Shown here one piece after another: positions 26,926-35,720 of a stretch of DNA of 64,000 nucleotides. The position numbers and the translations under genes are program-made. The stretch's first letter is position 1, and every line of letters begins with the position of its first letter. The DNA is from Acidobacteriota bacterium (GTDB taxonomy: Bacteria; Acidobacteriota; Terriglobia; Acidiferrales; UBA7541). Where the stretch lies: NCBI GenBank assembly GCA_013289665.1, contig JABCZN010000008.1:62001-126000 (forward strand). Reading direction: 5' to 3'. Under the pieces are notes generated by a model, which saw only the letters and a program-made list of their open reading frames with translations, was not told the origin of the DNA and made no database searches.

Positions 26926-27132
26926 ATGCGACGCTACTCCACAGTCCAAGTTGCTCGAATGCTCGGCTTCGACCAAGCGTACCTCCAGCGGTTGATTAGA
27001 AAGCGAACAGTCCCGTTTCCACCGCTGGTAGAAGTCGGTGCGTTGAAAATCCGGCTTTGGGGCGACCGCGATGTGGCGCGGCTGCGAAAGGCTCTCGCGA
27101 AGCGTCGCAAACGAAGGAGGCAGCAACGATGA
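26926..27132 (+). CDS. Second small MerR/HTH_17-type protein
   Basis: 68 residues. It reads YSTVQVARMLGFDQAYLQRLI, a helix-turn-helix, then a short wing, KIRLWGDRDVARLRKAL, and a very basic tail (KRRKRRRQQR). Its stop codon overlaps the integrase start codon (ATGA at 27129-27132), so translation is coupled. I infer a DNA-bending or excisionase partner of the integrase; having two such HTH genes in a row is unusual. Confidence 0.7.
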   Translation: MRRYSTVQVARMLGFDQAYLQRLIRKRTVPFPPLVEVGALKIRLWGDRDVARLRKALAKRRKRRRQQR

Positions 27133-28349
27133 GAGACACGAAGCTCCAACGTGGCCACATTTTCAAAGTGGGCCGCACATGGTACGGGCGATGGCGCAGA
27201 GACGAACTCGATGAAGGCGTGGACGGATCGAAGATATTAGTTCGTCGTCAGCATTCCGAGAGGCTCTGTGCAGTCTCGGACCGATACCGCACAAAACAGG
27301 ACGTTCAGCTGTTGCTCGACAATAAACTCGCGCACCTCAACGCAGAACGCAAATCACCGGAAGCGCGAAAGAACGCCGCGGCAAGCACGCTAACGGTAGC
27401 TCAATACTGGACAGATTATTTCCGGCCGTTTGCAGATCGCGAATTGAAACCATCCACGAGTCATGGCTACGCGAGCCTTTGGAAGATGTATCTCGGCCCG
27501 CGACTCGCAACCACAATCATGGGAGACTTCCGGTGCGTAACCGCAACGCAACTCCTCGCTGCGATTCACGAGGAGCACGGGCTTGGAAGGTCGACCCTCG
27601 CCCACATCAAGGCGCTGTTGAGCGTGATTTTCTTGCACGCGAAACGAGCGGGCGTGTTGGACGGTCCAAATCCCGTAACGGACGCGGGAATCCCTCGGGC
27701 TGCCGCGGCTAGCCGGCCAACTCACGCATATTCCCCTGACGAAGTTCTTGCGATGCTTAACGCTCTAACAGGCGTCGCGCGAACTGCCGTTGCCCTCATG
27801 TATTTCTGCGGGTTGCGCCCGGGTGAAGCCCGCGCTGCTCGATGGGAAAACTATGGCGGAAAAACGCTCAAGATACGTGCCAGCATGTGGCGGAGGCACC
27901 TGACCGATCCAAAAACCTCCGAGAGCGCCGCAGTCCAGGTCGTTCCGGAGACTCTCGCGGATATTCTCGGGGAGTCCAGGCGCGACGAGGGATACATCTT
28001 AACCTCACCGACGGGGAAGGCCATTGACCTTTACAACCTCACTTCCAGAGTGATCGTACCCGCGCTTGCTCTCTGCGCGAACTGTCACAAGGAAAAAGAG
28101 GATCACAAAACAGCCGACCACGAATTTCAACCGCTCCCCAAGTGGCGAGGGTTTTATGCGCTTCGCCGCGGACTCGCGACGCTGGCAACTTCCGTTGACA
28201 GCCAGATGGCCGCAAAGTCGCTGTTGCGCCATTCCAATGTGGCGACGACCAATCAGTTCTACATCAAGTCAGTTCCGGAGGACGCGGTTCGCGCCGCTTC
28301 GAAAATCGACGCACTGTTCCAGAAGAGTGAAAATACCGTTCCGAGCTGA
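27129..28349 (+). CDS. Tyrosine recombinase (integrase)
   Basis: 406 residues from the ATG that overlaps the preceding stop. The N-terminal part (about 95-180) is the core-binding domain. The catalytic domain has Arg at about 229 (FCGLRPGEARAARW), YALRRGLAT (about 343-351; the usual His of HxxR is Tyr here), His in LLRHSNVATTNQF and the nucleophile Tyr in FYIKS. A CANC pair with a following His at about 317-330 may bind zinc, an unusual insertion. The gene points at, and ends 170 bases before, the tRNA-His 3' half at 28520, which is its likely attachment site. Confidence 0.9.
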   Translation: MRDTKLQRGHIFKVGRTWYGRWRRDELDEGVDGSKILVRRQHSERLCAVSDRYRTKQDVQLLLDNKLAHLNAERKSPEARKNAAASTLTVAQYWTDYFRPFADRELKPSTSHGYASLWKMYLGPRLATTIMGDFRCVTATQLLAAIHEEHGLGRSTLAHIKALLSVIFLHAKRAGVLDGPNPVTDAGIPRAAAASRPTHAYSPDEVLAMLNALTGVARTAVALMYFCGLRPGEARAARWENYGGKTLKIRASMWRRHLTDPKTSESAAVQVVPETLADILGESRRDEGYILTSPTGKAIDLYNLTSRVIVPALALCANCHKEKEDHKTADHEFQPLPKWRGFYALRRGLATLATSVDSQMAAKSLLRHSNVATTNQFYIKSVPEDAVRAASKIDALFQKSENTVPS

Positions 28350-29082
28350 GGAGACTACTGTGCTCTCTACCACTCCAGACCGTTATTCAAACCGTCATTC
28401 AAGATTTGCACAAACCTTTTGCACGATAGGCTTCCACTCTAGCCCGACAGCCGTGATTCTGCACACTCACAACAATTCTATACTCTTGAAAACATTCGCC
28501 CCGCAAGAAGAGAAGCACCCTGTGGCACCGAATGTCGCGGGTTCAATCCCCGTCTCCCACCCCAAAAATTCCCAATAAAACACAGGTGAGTTGGCAATTC
28601 GGAGAATTGACACGTCGGAACTGTCCTCAAAACGCACTCAAAACCGTCCGTAGCTTTCAGAGAGTCCAAAGATGCAGAAGACGCCGACAACCGAATCTCG
28701 GGGAGATATCCGGCTATCGATGCCTTAGACTCGGCCGAATTTTTCGGACACAGAAAAAGCCTCCCGCCATCAGACGCGAGGCCAGTCAGCGACAGATCGT
28801 GACTTAATGCAGTCGCGTTGTTTCCTGCAAGGCAAAGCAGGCATCGATGTAGTGACCGGCCAGCACCAACTGGCGAAATCCGAACAATTCATTCGCGTTT
28901 CTCGTTTGTTTTCAACACGTGTCCGTCCTGGTCAGGAGTCCACTTGGCAAGGCGGTTGCTGCAAGGGATGTATCGAGGCAGGAGACTCGACCAACGAATC
29001 TTGCATTTATTTCACAACACTGACACTGCTGAGGCGCTGAGCAAACGAATGCAACAGCCTTTAGAAACGAGGACCGAACAAG
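28350..29082. other. Right end of the island and gene-free flank
   Basis: The first part holds the attachment site (28520-28564). From 28570 to 29082 I see no credible gene: open frames are short, overlap on both strands and lack ribosome binding sites. The stretch probably carries the promoter of the protease gene at 29083. Confidence 0.4.
28520..28564 (+). other. tRNA-His(GTG) 3' half: probable right attachment site
   Basis: The sequence shows the 3' side of a tRNA: anticodon-loop bases CTGTGGC with GTG, a variable loop AATGTC, T-stem GCGGG and CCCGT around loop TTCAATC, the acceptor half CTCCCAC, a C discriminator, and encoded CCA. A C discriminator with a GTG anticodon is typical of tRNA-His. 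The 5' half (an acceptor GTGGGAG and D arm) is absent at the expected place, about 28488, so this is a recombined 3' copy and not a working gene. Confidence 0.7.
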
Positions 29083-30201
29083 ATGAACACGAAAGAAGCT
29101 GCGAGCGTCGGATTTCTATGTGCGAGTCTGACCTTGCTTGTGCTGGCTCATGGCGTTGTGGGCCAGGCTCCGCCGCCGACTGAGCTGTCTTCCGATGAGG
29201 TCTTCGCACGCGTTGCGCCTTCCGTCGCGGTGGTCCTCACCGGGGCCGGCGCGGGTCGCCTGAGCGGCGTGGGGTCCGGAGTCATTGTCAGGTCCGACGG
29301 GGTCGTTCTCACGGCGTACCACGTGATTAAAGACGCGCGGGAGGTTCAAGTCCGCCTCAAGACCGGCGAGATATACGACCGCCTAGAACTTATCGCAGTG
29401 GACGAGCGACGCGACGTGGCAGCCATTCGTATTCCGGCGGCAAACCTGCCTGCTCTACCAGTTGCACCGCTCGAAGAGGCACGGCTGGGCGAGCCGGTTT
29501 TTATCGTTTCCAATCCCTCCGGATTGACTTGGAGCGCGTCCGCGGGAGTTTTGAGCGCCGTGCGACCAGTAGAGGAGGTGCTGGCAACACAGGGCGGCTA
29601 TCGCGTCCTGCAATTCACCGCGCCGGTTTCGCCGGGTTCGAGCGGCGGCGCTGTCGTGGACTCGAAGGGTCGTGCGCTGGGCATTGTGGTTTTCTCGAAG
29701 CAAGGGCAGGCCCTCAATTTCGCCGTTCCGATAGACGCCGTATTTGGGCTAGCCAGCGGTTCGGAGCATACTCCACTTCCCTCGGGACGTGACCTTCAGC
29801 CCCGGCAGCCGGAGAGGCCGCCTTCCAGCGCGAGCCTCGCGCGTGAGAACCCTACAGATCTGCTCCGGAAGGCACGCACCGTTTTTGTCCACTCTCGAAC
29901 CGTTTGGTTTACGACCGCGACGCTCGAAAAGGAGTTGATGAAGCAGCGGAACTTTCACGATTGGGGGCTTACAGTCGTAAGGGACCGCAAACTCGCAGAT
30001 CTGGATGTTGAGGTGGACCGACCGCTATGGACATACACTTTTACCGTTGTCGTCCAGGACGCCCGCACCAGCATGTTACTCGGCAGCGACCAGGTCATTG
30101 AGGCGAGTGGGGACCTTGCTGCCCCGAGTCTCGCGGAGAAGATTGTGAAAATGATTGGGGCGGCTCGTACCAGAGAGACCACGCCCGCCATCAAGAATTA
30201 A
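29083..30201 (+). CDS. Exported trypsin-like (S1C) protease
   Basis: 372 residues with a signal peptide (hydrophobic 9-27, ending VVGQ). Triad: His80 in LTAYHVI, Asp111 in ERRDVAAI and Ser187 in SPGSSGGAVV. The domain ends near residue 225 (ALNFAVPIDAVFGL), followed by a Pro-rich linker. The C-terminal 120 residues (HSRTVWFTTATLEKELM and so on) form a domain I do not recognise; there is no PDZ. It resembles the protease at 878-2266 in fold but not in its accessory domain. It is the first chromosomal gene after the island boundary. Confidence 0.8.
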   Translation: MNTKEAASVGFLCASLTLLVLAHGVVGQAPPPTELSSDEVFARVAPSVAVVLTGAGAGRLSGVGSGVIVRSDGVVLTAYHVIKDAREVQVRLKTGEIYDRLELIAVDERRDVAAIRIPAANLPALPVAPLEEARLGEPVFIVSNPSGLTWSASAGVLSAVRPVEEVLATQGGYRVLQFTAPVSPGSSGGAVVDSKGRALGIVVFSKQGQALNFAVPIDAVFGLASGSEHTPLPSGRDLQPRQPERPPSSASLARENPTDLLRKARTVFVHSRTVWFTTATLEKELMKQRNFHDWGLTVVRDRKLADLDVEVDRPLWTYTFTVVVQDARTSMLLGSDQVIEASGDLAAPSLAEKIVKMIGAARTRETTPAIKN

Positions 30202-30244
30202 ATACGATGCTTCAGCAGACGCGCAGCCGATAGCCACAGGCGGC

Positions 30245-30364
30245 CTAGAAACTAACCTGGGGCAGCGCACGGTCCATGCTCAGACCGCGGGATCCATGTC
30301 GACTGACTTTCTCATTGGGAGAAACACTCGACAACAACGCGCCGGCGTTGATCAGAAATTTCAT
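30245..30364 (-). pseudogene. Remnant of a VapC-type PIN toxin
   Basis: 39 codons starting MKFLINAGALLSSVSPNEK, 18 bases after the antitoxin remnant. This matches the first strand and helix of PIN toxins (MKFLLDTxVLLW...), but the first catalytic Asp is replaced (INAG instead of LDT) and the frame stops early at a TAG. No later PIN motif is seen. The toxin is dead. Confidence 0.5.
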
Positions 30365-30381
30365 GCCTTCTTCCGGCGCTG

Positions 30382-30625
30382 CTACGCCGTACCTTCAAAC
30401 GCGTCAAGAATCTCGTCAGGGAGGGGTGCATCAGAGTCGACCGGGACAGTGAATTTCCACTCACAAAAAGAAAGCTGCCGCTTGCCCTTTTGCACCTCCA
30501 CCGACACCAGCAGAGCCAGAGGCAGACCTCGCTTGCTAATTGTAATTTCTTCGCCCGCGGCGGACACATCGCAATAACCTTGAAAATTGCGCTTTGGCCT
30601 CCATTATCGTGAAAACCCGTTTCAT
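30382..30625 (-). pseudogene. Frameshifted Phd/YefM-type antitoxin
   Basis: From the ATG at 30625 the frame reads MKRVFTIMEAKAQFSRLL, the start of a Phd/VapB antitoxin. The match then moves to another frame, SAAGEEITISKRGLPLALL, which is the conserved second part, and continues to 30382. One indel near 30560-30575 separates them. The VapC remnant follows directly, so the pair is a decayed vapBC locus. Confidence 0.6.
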
Positions 30626-30807
30626 GCAAATACCCAAAGGCAGTTCATTGGTCATAACCCAGAACTACCCCATCAAGGTGGCAAGAGTCTTTACTTCTTC
30701 CGGAACCCTGGCCCCCATTGACATTCTCCCGCTGACACGCCACATTCTTTTCCGACTCTGCTCGTCGCTTGTATCGCCGTCGAATGTCGCAATTCCAAGG
30801 AGCTTCG

Positions 30808-31485
30808 ATGAAGCCAAGACCATCGGCCAAATCGCCCAAGATTCTGGTGATCGACGTCGGCGGCACCAACGTCAAAATGCTCGCGTCAGGCCAGAAAGAA
30901 CCCCGCCGCTTCCCTTCCGGCCCCACTATGACCCCTGGCAGCATGGTCAAACAAGTCAAGGAAGCCACCAAGGATTGGGAGTACGACCGCCTCTCCATCG
31001 GCTATCCCGGCCCCATCATCAACGGCCGTCCGCTCCGCGAACCCCACAACCTCGGCACAGGTTGGATGGCCTTCAACTTCTCCAAAGCCTTTGGCCTCCC
31101 GGTGAAAATCATCAACGACGCTTCTATGCAGGCCCTCGGCAGCTACGAAGGCGGCCACATGCTCTTCCTTGGTCTCGGCACTGGCCTCGGCTCCGCCATG
31201 ATCGTGGACGGTTTTCTCCAGCCGATGGAACTCGCGCACCTGCTGTACAAAAAAGGAAAAACCTACGAAGACTATCTCGGCCTCCGCGGCCTCGAGCGCC
31301 TCGGCAAAAAAAAGTGGCGGCGCCATGTCGCCAAAGTTGTGGAACTCCTCAAAGCGGCGCTGGATGCCGATTACGTCGTCCTCGGCGGCGGCAACAGCAA
31401 GAAACTCGACACCCTGCCCGCCGGCGCCCGCCTCGGCAAAAATGAAAACGCCTTCGTCGGGGGCTTCCGCCTCTGGAAAGAGTAG
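30808..31485 (+). CDS. ROK-family sugar kinase, polyphosphate glucokinase-like
   Basis: 225 residues from the ATG at 30808, with AAGGAG nearby. The phosphate loop is IDVGGTNVK (16-24), the sugar site around GYPGPI and HNLGTGW, the catalytic base Asp104 in INDASMQALGSYEG, and the second nucleotide loop is LGLGTGLGSA. The order and the short length match polyphosphate glucokinases (PpgK), though these are usually about 20-30 residues longer. It phosphorylates glucose or a related sugar in the cytoplasm. Sugar and phosphate-donor choice are inferred. It is followed by a dispersed repeat and a HAD phosphatase gene. Confidence 0.75.
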   Translation: MKPRPSAKSPKILVIDVGGTNVKMLASGQKEPRRFPSGPTMTPGSMVKQVKEATKDWEYDRLSIGYPGPIINGRPLREPHNLGTGWMAFNFSKAFGLPVKIINDASMQALGSYEGGHMLFLGLGTGLGSAMIVDGFLQPMELAHLLYKKGKTYEDYLGLRGLERLGKKKWRRHVAKVVELLKAALDADYVVLGGGNSKKLDTLPAGARLGKNENAFVGGFRLWKE

Positions 31486-31539
31486 CGCACGGCTCTCACG
31501 AAGTTCGGCCTTCTCCAATTCTCAAAATCTAACCGGAGC

Positions 31540-31585
31540 TTGTCATCCTGAGGAGTGCGCCTTTGCGCTCAGAACGATCTCAACT
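31540..31585. repeat. Dispersed repeat family B (copy 1)
   Basis: Begins CTTGTCATCCTGAGGAG and ends with CAGAACGATCTCAAC. Related copies are at 49882-50000 and 60028-60073. The element lies between two genes and has no coding role. Confidence 0.6.
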
Positions 31586-31720
31586 TAACCGTGGGGCAAG
31601 ATTACAAGGTCAAGTTCCGTTGCCAAACTTCATAATCGGCACTTTTCCAACCTCGCGGAATCATAACCTTCCCTCCCAATTTCTTTTTTTCCGTCCACCC
31701 CTACGCTACAATTTTTCCTT

Positions 31721-32425
31721 ATGCCCCGCATCGTCTGCCGCGGCTTATTGATCGACATGGACGGCGTCCTCGTCGATTCCACTCCCGCCGTCGCTCGCGT
31801 CTGGGCCCGTTGGGCCGCCCGCCACAACATGGATCCCGTTTACGTCACCGCATTCGCCCACGGCCGCACCAGCCGCGCCTCGATCCAGGAACTTCTTCCC
31901 GCCGCCACCCCCGAAGTTCATCTCGAAGAAGACCGCTGGATGCTAGAGGACGAACTCGATGACATCGCCGACGTCGTTGCCCTCCCCGGCGCCCGCGAAC
32001 TCCTTGCCGCTGTGCCCTCCGCCCAACGTGTTGTCGTCACCTCCGCCGCAGGCAACCTAGCCGAAGTCCGCCTCCGCGCCGCCCGCGTCTGGGACCTCGT
32101 CCACCACCTCGTCACATCCAGCGACATCCAGAACGGCAAGCCGCATCCCGAACCTTACCTGAAAGGCGCCGCGGCCCTGCAACTCCCTCCTTCTGATTGC
32201 GTCGTCATCGAAGACGCTGCCTCCGGCACTCACTCTGGCAAATCTGCCGGTGCGCGGGTCCTCGCCATCCGCACCACCAGCACCGATGCAGAACTCCTCG
32301 CCGCCGGCGCCGATTGGATCGCCAACGACTGCGCTTCCCTCCGCTGCGCCCTCGCTCCCGCCAGCGATCAGCTCACCATCGAATTCCCCGCCAACGAAAT
32401 CCCGCGGCTACCCAAAATGAGCTAG
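31721..32425 (+). CDS. HAD-superfamily sugar phosphatase
   Basis: 234 residues. Motif I DMDGVLVDS has the nucleophile Asp12 and acid Asp14. A helical cap (about 25-95) follows. Motif III is Lys in NGKPHPEPYL, and motif IV is VIEDAASG. GKPxPxxY and the cap type place it with beta-phosphoglucomutase-like and YfbT-type sugar phosphatases, which remove phosphate from small sugar phosphates in the cytoplasm. It follows the sugar kinase gene on the same strand, but 235 bases away, so not surely in one operon. Confidence 0.8.
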   Translation: MPRIVCRGLLIDMDGVLVDSTPAVARVWARWAARHNMDPVYVTAFAHGRTSRASIQELLPAATPEVHLEEDRWMLEDELDDIADVVALPGARELLAAVPSAQRVVVTSAAGNLAEVRLRAARVWDLVHHLVTSSDIQNGKPHPEPYLKGAAALQLPPSDCVVIEDAASGTHSGKSAGARVLAIRTTSTDAELLAAGADWIANDCASLRCALAPASDQLTIEFPANEIPRLPKMS

Positions 32426-32478
32426 AATGCGTCGAATCTCAGTAAGCCGCATTCCCTGATTCAAGGAGAAATCTCAGC

Positions 32479-34038
32479 ATGACCCTAGCCACCCGCCTGA
32501 CACTCCTGTGTGCCTTCGCCTCTCTCTTTGCCTCCGCCCCCGCAAGTTCTCTTGCCCAGGAAAAAGAATCCAAGCCCGGTGAAAAATCCGCCGAACCCGC
32601 CGCAGCCCCTCCCAAGGAAGAAACCTCCGTCACCGACCACTCCATCAAAATCGCGGGCCAGTCCATTCCCTACAAAGCCACTGTCGGCAGCCTGCTGCTC
32701 AAGAACGAAAAGGACGAGCCTGAAGCCCTGCTCTTCTTTACCTCCTACACTCGCTCCGACGTCAAGGATCTCTCCCAGCGCCCCATCGCATTCGTCTACA
32801 ACGGCGGCCCAGGCTCCGCGTCGCTCTGGCTGCACATGGGCTCGTTCGGCCCCAAGCGCGTCGCCACGGTGAACGCCGGGGTCACTCCGCCCGCTCCTTA
32901 CAAGCTCGAAGACAATCCCCACTGCCTGCTCGACAAAACCGACCTCGTCTTCATCGATCCCATCGGCACCGGCTTCAGCCACGCCGTCGGCAAATCCCAA
33001 GACAAGGATTTCTGGGGCGTTGATCAGGACGCGCGCTCCCTCGCCAATTTCGTCCAGTCCTATATCAGCCGCAACAACCGCTGGAACTCTCCCAAATTCC
33101 TAATCGGCGAAAGTTACGGCACTTTCCGCAACGCCGTCCTCTCCAATACCCTGCAGAACCGCTACAACCTCTACCTCAACGGACTGGTAATGATCTCCTC
33201 CGTCTGGGACCTCGGCACCATCTCCTTCTACCCGGGCAATGACCTTTCCTACATCCTCTATCTCCCCAGTTACGCCGCTACCGCCTGGTATCACAAAGTT
33301 CTCACCGACCGCCCCGACAATCTCAACGCCTTCCTCGATGACGTCCGCAAATTTGGCTACGGGGAGTACGCCGACGCCCTGCTGAAAGGCAGCACGCTGA
33401 CCGACACCGAAAAATCCGCCGTCGCCAAAAAACTCGCCCGCTTCACCGGCCTCGGCGAAGACTACCTTCTCAAGTCCAACCTCCGCGTCAAACTTCCCCA
33501 ATTCATGCAGGAACTCCAGCGCAGCCGCGGCCTCACCACCGGGCGCCTCGACGCCCGCTTCTCAGGCCCCACTTACAATCTCATCAGCGATTCCGCCGAC
33601 TACGATCCCCAGGAAGCCGCCATCAGCGGCGCTTTCGTTGCCGCCTTCAATCAGTATGTGCGCGAAGATCTGAAATATAATCCCGAGCGCGAATACCGCG
33701 TCTTCGCCAACTTCGGCGAAAATCGTTGGGACTGGAAGCACCCGGCCGGCGAAGGCGCCTTCTTCCCCGGCTCTCCGAACGTCATGCTCGATCTCGCCAA
33801 CGTCATGATCACCAACACCAAGCTCCAGGTCGAAGTCGAAGACGGTCTCTACGATCTGGCCACTCCCTTCGCCGAAGCCGAATACGCCACCAACCACCTC
33901 GGCCTTCCCCCCAACATCCAGAAAAACATTCACCACAAAACCTACGAAGCCGGCCACATGATGTACCTGCGCGACGAGGACCTCTCCCGACTGAAATCCA
34001 ACGTCGCCGCCTTCCTCGACTCCGCCTCCAAACCGTAA
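32479..34038 (+). CDS. Exported S10 serine carboxypeptidase
   Basis: 519 residues. The signal peptide (1-26) ends in SLAQ, followed by a Pro/Glu/Lys-rich stretch. The S10 signature YNGGPGSASLWLH is near 108-120. The nucleophile is Ser212 in GESYGTF, the Asp is near 458 (GLYDLATPF) and the His is near 492 (AGHMMYL). The enzyme removes C-terminal residues from peptides; its export suggests use in the periplasm or outside. It starts 53 bases after the HAD gene. Such S10 enzymes are common in Acidobacteriota. Confidence 0.9.
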   Translation: MTLATRLTLLCAFASLFASAPASSLAQEKESKPGEKSAEPAAAPPKEETSVTDHSIKIAGQSIPYKATVGSLLLKNEKDEPEALLFFTSYTRSDVKDLSQRPIAFVYNGGPGSASLWLHMGSFGPKRVATVNAGVTPPAPYKLEDNPHCLLDKTDLVFIDPIGTGFSHAVGKSQDKDFWGVDQDARSLANFVQSYISRNNRWNSPKFLIGESYGTFRNAVLSNTLQNRYNLYLNGLVMISSVWDLGTISFYPGNDLSYILYLPSYAATAWYHKVLTDRPDNLNAFLDDVRKFGYGEYADALLKGSTLTDTEKSAVAKKLARFTGLGEDYLLKSNLRVKLPQFMQELQRSRGLTTGRLDARFSGPTYNLISDSADYDPQEAAISGAFVAAFNQYVREDLKYNPEREYRVFANFGENRWDWKHPAGEGAFFPGSPNVMLDLANVMITNTKLQVEVEDGLYDLATPFAEAEYATNHLGLPPNIQKNIHHKTYEAGHMMYLRDEDLSRLKSNVAAFLDSASKP

Positions 34039-34473
34039 TATTCATCCATGTGTTCCTTGTGGCACAGGCTCTCTTGCCTGGGTATTGGGATCAACTTTTC
34101 CCGCTCCGCGATCCCGGCCGGAGCGGCCCTACCTTCTCTCCCGCCCCCTATTCTGGCGCGTCGGGCCGCGCAGTGCGGGAACTGGGGCAACCAACGTTGT
34201 CCCACCAGCTCTTCTCTGCGCATTCTCCGCGTCTCTGCGTTATCTTTTCCCCCTCTTCTTTTTTGTTTGCCACACCCAAACGCGTTAATTCGAGGCCCAA
34301 CCCCTGTTTACAATCCGCCAGTAACCAAATGGGCCAACCTGCACCCCACTACCCACTGGGCCGCATCCGTTCCTAGTAAAATCGCAGATGTAGCTAAGAG
34401 CAGCCAGCCGCACGGTTTCTCGCGCGTGCTTCACCTTACCCTGCTCCATCGCCACCATTTATCCAGGGGAATT
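34039..34473. other. Intergenic region with two dispersed repeats
   Basis: No gene. It holds a copy of repeat family C (about 34051-34082, GTGGCACAGGCTCTCTTGCC) and a copy of family A (about 34210-34262). The ribosome binding site of the PilT-like gene, AGGGGA, stands at 34465-34470. Confidence 0.5.
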
Positions 34474-35664
34474 ATGTCCACAAATTCGCCGGCCACCGCA
34501 CTCATCCAGCGCAGCTTCAACGTCCCACAACTCATCGCCGCCATGCTGAAAGCCCGCGATCACGCGAGCGACCTCATCTTCTCACCCGGCCGAGCGCCAC
34601 AGGTCGAAGTCAGTGGCCAACTCGTCGAATTGAAATTCAAGGGCCTCGAGTGCCTCATTCCCAGTGACATCGATCAGATTGCCAAATTTCTCCTCGGCAA
34701 AAATCAACATGCAGCCCAGAAACTCGAGCAGGAAGGCTCCGCGGATCTCTCCTACGGCCTCGAAAACACCGCGCGCTTCCGCGTCAACATCTTCCGCCAG
34801 CGCGGCACCTGTGCCATCGTCATGCGTGTGATTCCCGATCGCATTCCAAGTTTCGAAGATCTGAAACTGCCGCCCCATCTCCAAGAAATCTGCGGCCTCC
34901 GCAACGGCATCGTGCTCGTCACCGGCCCCACCGGCTCCGGAAAATCCTCCACCCTCGCCGCCGTCATCGACAAAATGAACGAGGAAAAAGCCATCCATAT
35001 CCTCACCATCGAGGACCCTATCGAATTCCTGCATCGCCACAAAAAAGCCACCATCCACCAGCGCGAACTCCACAGCGACACGCCCACCTTCGCCGCCGCA
35101 CTCCGCGGTGCGCTTCGCCAGGCTCCCAAAGTCATCCTCGTCGGCGAAATGCGCGACCGCGAGACCATCGAGATCGCCCTGGAGGCCTCCGAAACCGGCC
35201 ATCTTGTTCTCTCGACCCTTCACACCATTGACGCCGCCAAAACCGTCGAGCGCATCATCGGCGCTTTCCCCATGGAAGATCAGCAGGGCATGCGCAACCG
35301 CCTCGCAAAAGCATTCCGCTACATCCTTTCCCAGCGCCTCTTGCCGCGTACCGACGGCAACGGCCGCCTCGCCGTCATCGAAATTCTTAAATCCACTCTC
35401 CGCACCCGCGAATACGTTGAAAAAGGTGAAGGCGAAGGCAAGACCCTCCTCGACGCCATGCGCGACGGCTCCACCGAAGGCATGCAATATTTTGACGGCG
35501 AGATTGAAAAGCTCATCCGCTCCGGGGTCATCGATTTCGAAACCGGCTTTACCTACGCCACCAATCCCGGGAACCTCCGCCTAGAACTCTCTGACTTCCT
35601 CGACGGCCAGGAAAAACCCAAGCGCACCTCCAGCCGCGAATCCGAACTGGAACTCACCCCATAA
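34474..35664 (+). CDS. PilT-like type IV pilus retraction ATPase
   Basis: 396 residues from the ATG at 34474; the frame is open far upstream, but that part has no protein character and crosses repeats. Walker A is GPTGSGKSS (about 152-160), the Asp box is TIEDPIEF, Walker B is ILVGEMRD (about 222-229) and the His box is STLHTIDAAKT. The N-terminal PAS-like domain (10-110) and the length are typical of PilT/PilU. It powers pilus retraction at the inner membrane. The AIRNLIRE box of true PilT is replaced by a TLLDAMRDGSTEGMQYFD stretch, so PilU-like or a divergent PilT is possible. No other pilus gene is nearby. Confidence 0.85.
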   Translation: MSTNSPATALIQRSFNVPQLIAAMLKARDHASDLIFSPGRAPQVEVSGQLVELKFKGLECLIPSDIDQIAKFLLGKNQHAAQKLEQEGSADLSYGLENTARFRVNIFRQRGTCAIVMRVIPDRIPSFEDLKLPPHLQEICGLRNGIVLVTGPTGSGKSSTLAAVIDKMNEEKAIHILTIEDPIEFLHRHKKATIHQRELHSDTPTFAAALRGALRQAPKVILVGEMRDRETIEIALEASETGHLVLSTLHTIDAAKTVERIIGAFPMEDQQGMRNRLAKAFRYILSQRLLPRTDGNGRLAVIEILKSTLRTREYVEKGEGEGKTLLDAMRDGSTEGMQYFDGEIEKLIRSGVIDFETGFTYATNPGNLRLELSDFLDGQEKPKRTSSRESELELTP

Positions 35665-35680
35665 CCAATGGTATGTAGGG

Positions 35681-35720
35681 CCTTTTTTTGAGTGCGGGAG
35701 CAAAACTCCCGCTTTTACGC
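35681..35720 (+). repeat. Dispersed repeat family D (copy 1)
   Basis: It reads CCTTTTTTTGAGTGCGGGAG, then CAAAACTCCCGCTTTTACGC. A related copy lies on the minus strand at 58675-58722. It forms a GCGGGAG/CTCCCGC hairpin and overlaps the apparent 5' end of the permease frame. Confidence 0.6.

Noticed and set aside
28478..28690. Minus-strand frame with GGRRGLNPRHSVPQG
   Set aside because: It is the complement of the tRNA-His half at 28520-28564 and has no other support.
34582..35487. Minus-strand frame of 301 codons over the PilT-like gene
   Set aside because: Antisense shadow with Gly/Phe/Glu bias; the PilT-like motifs are all on the plus strand.
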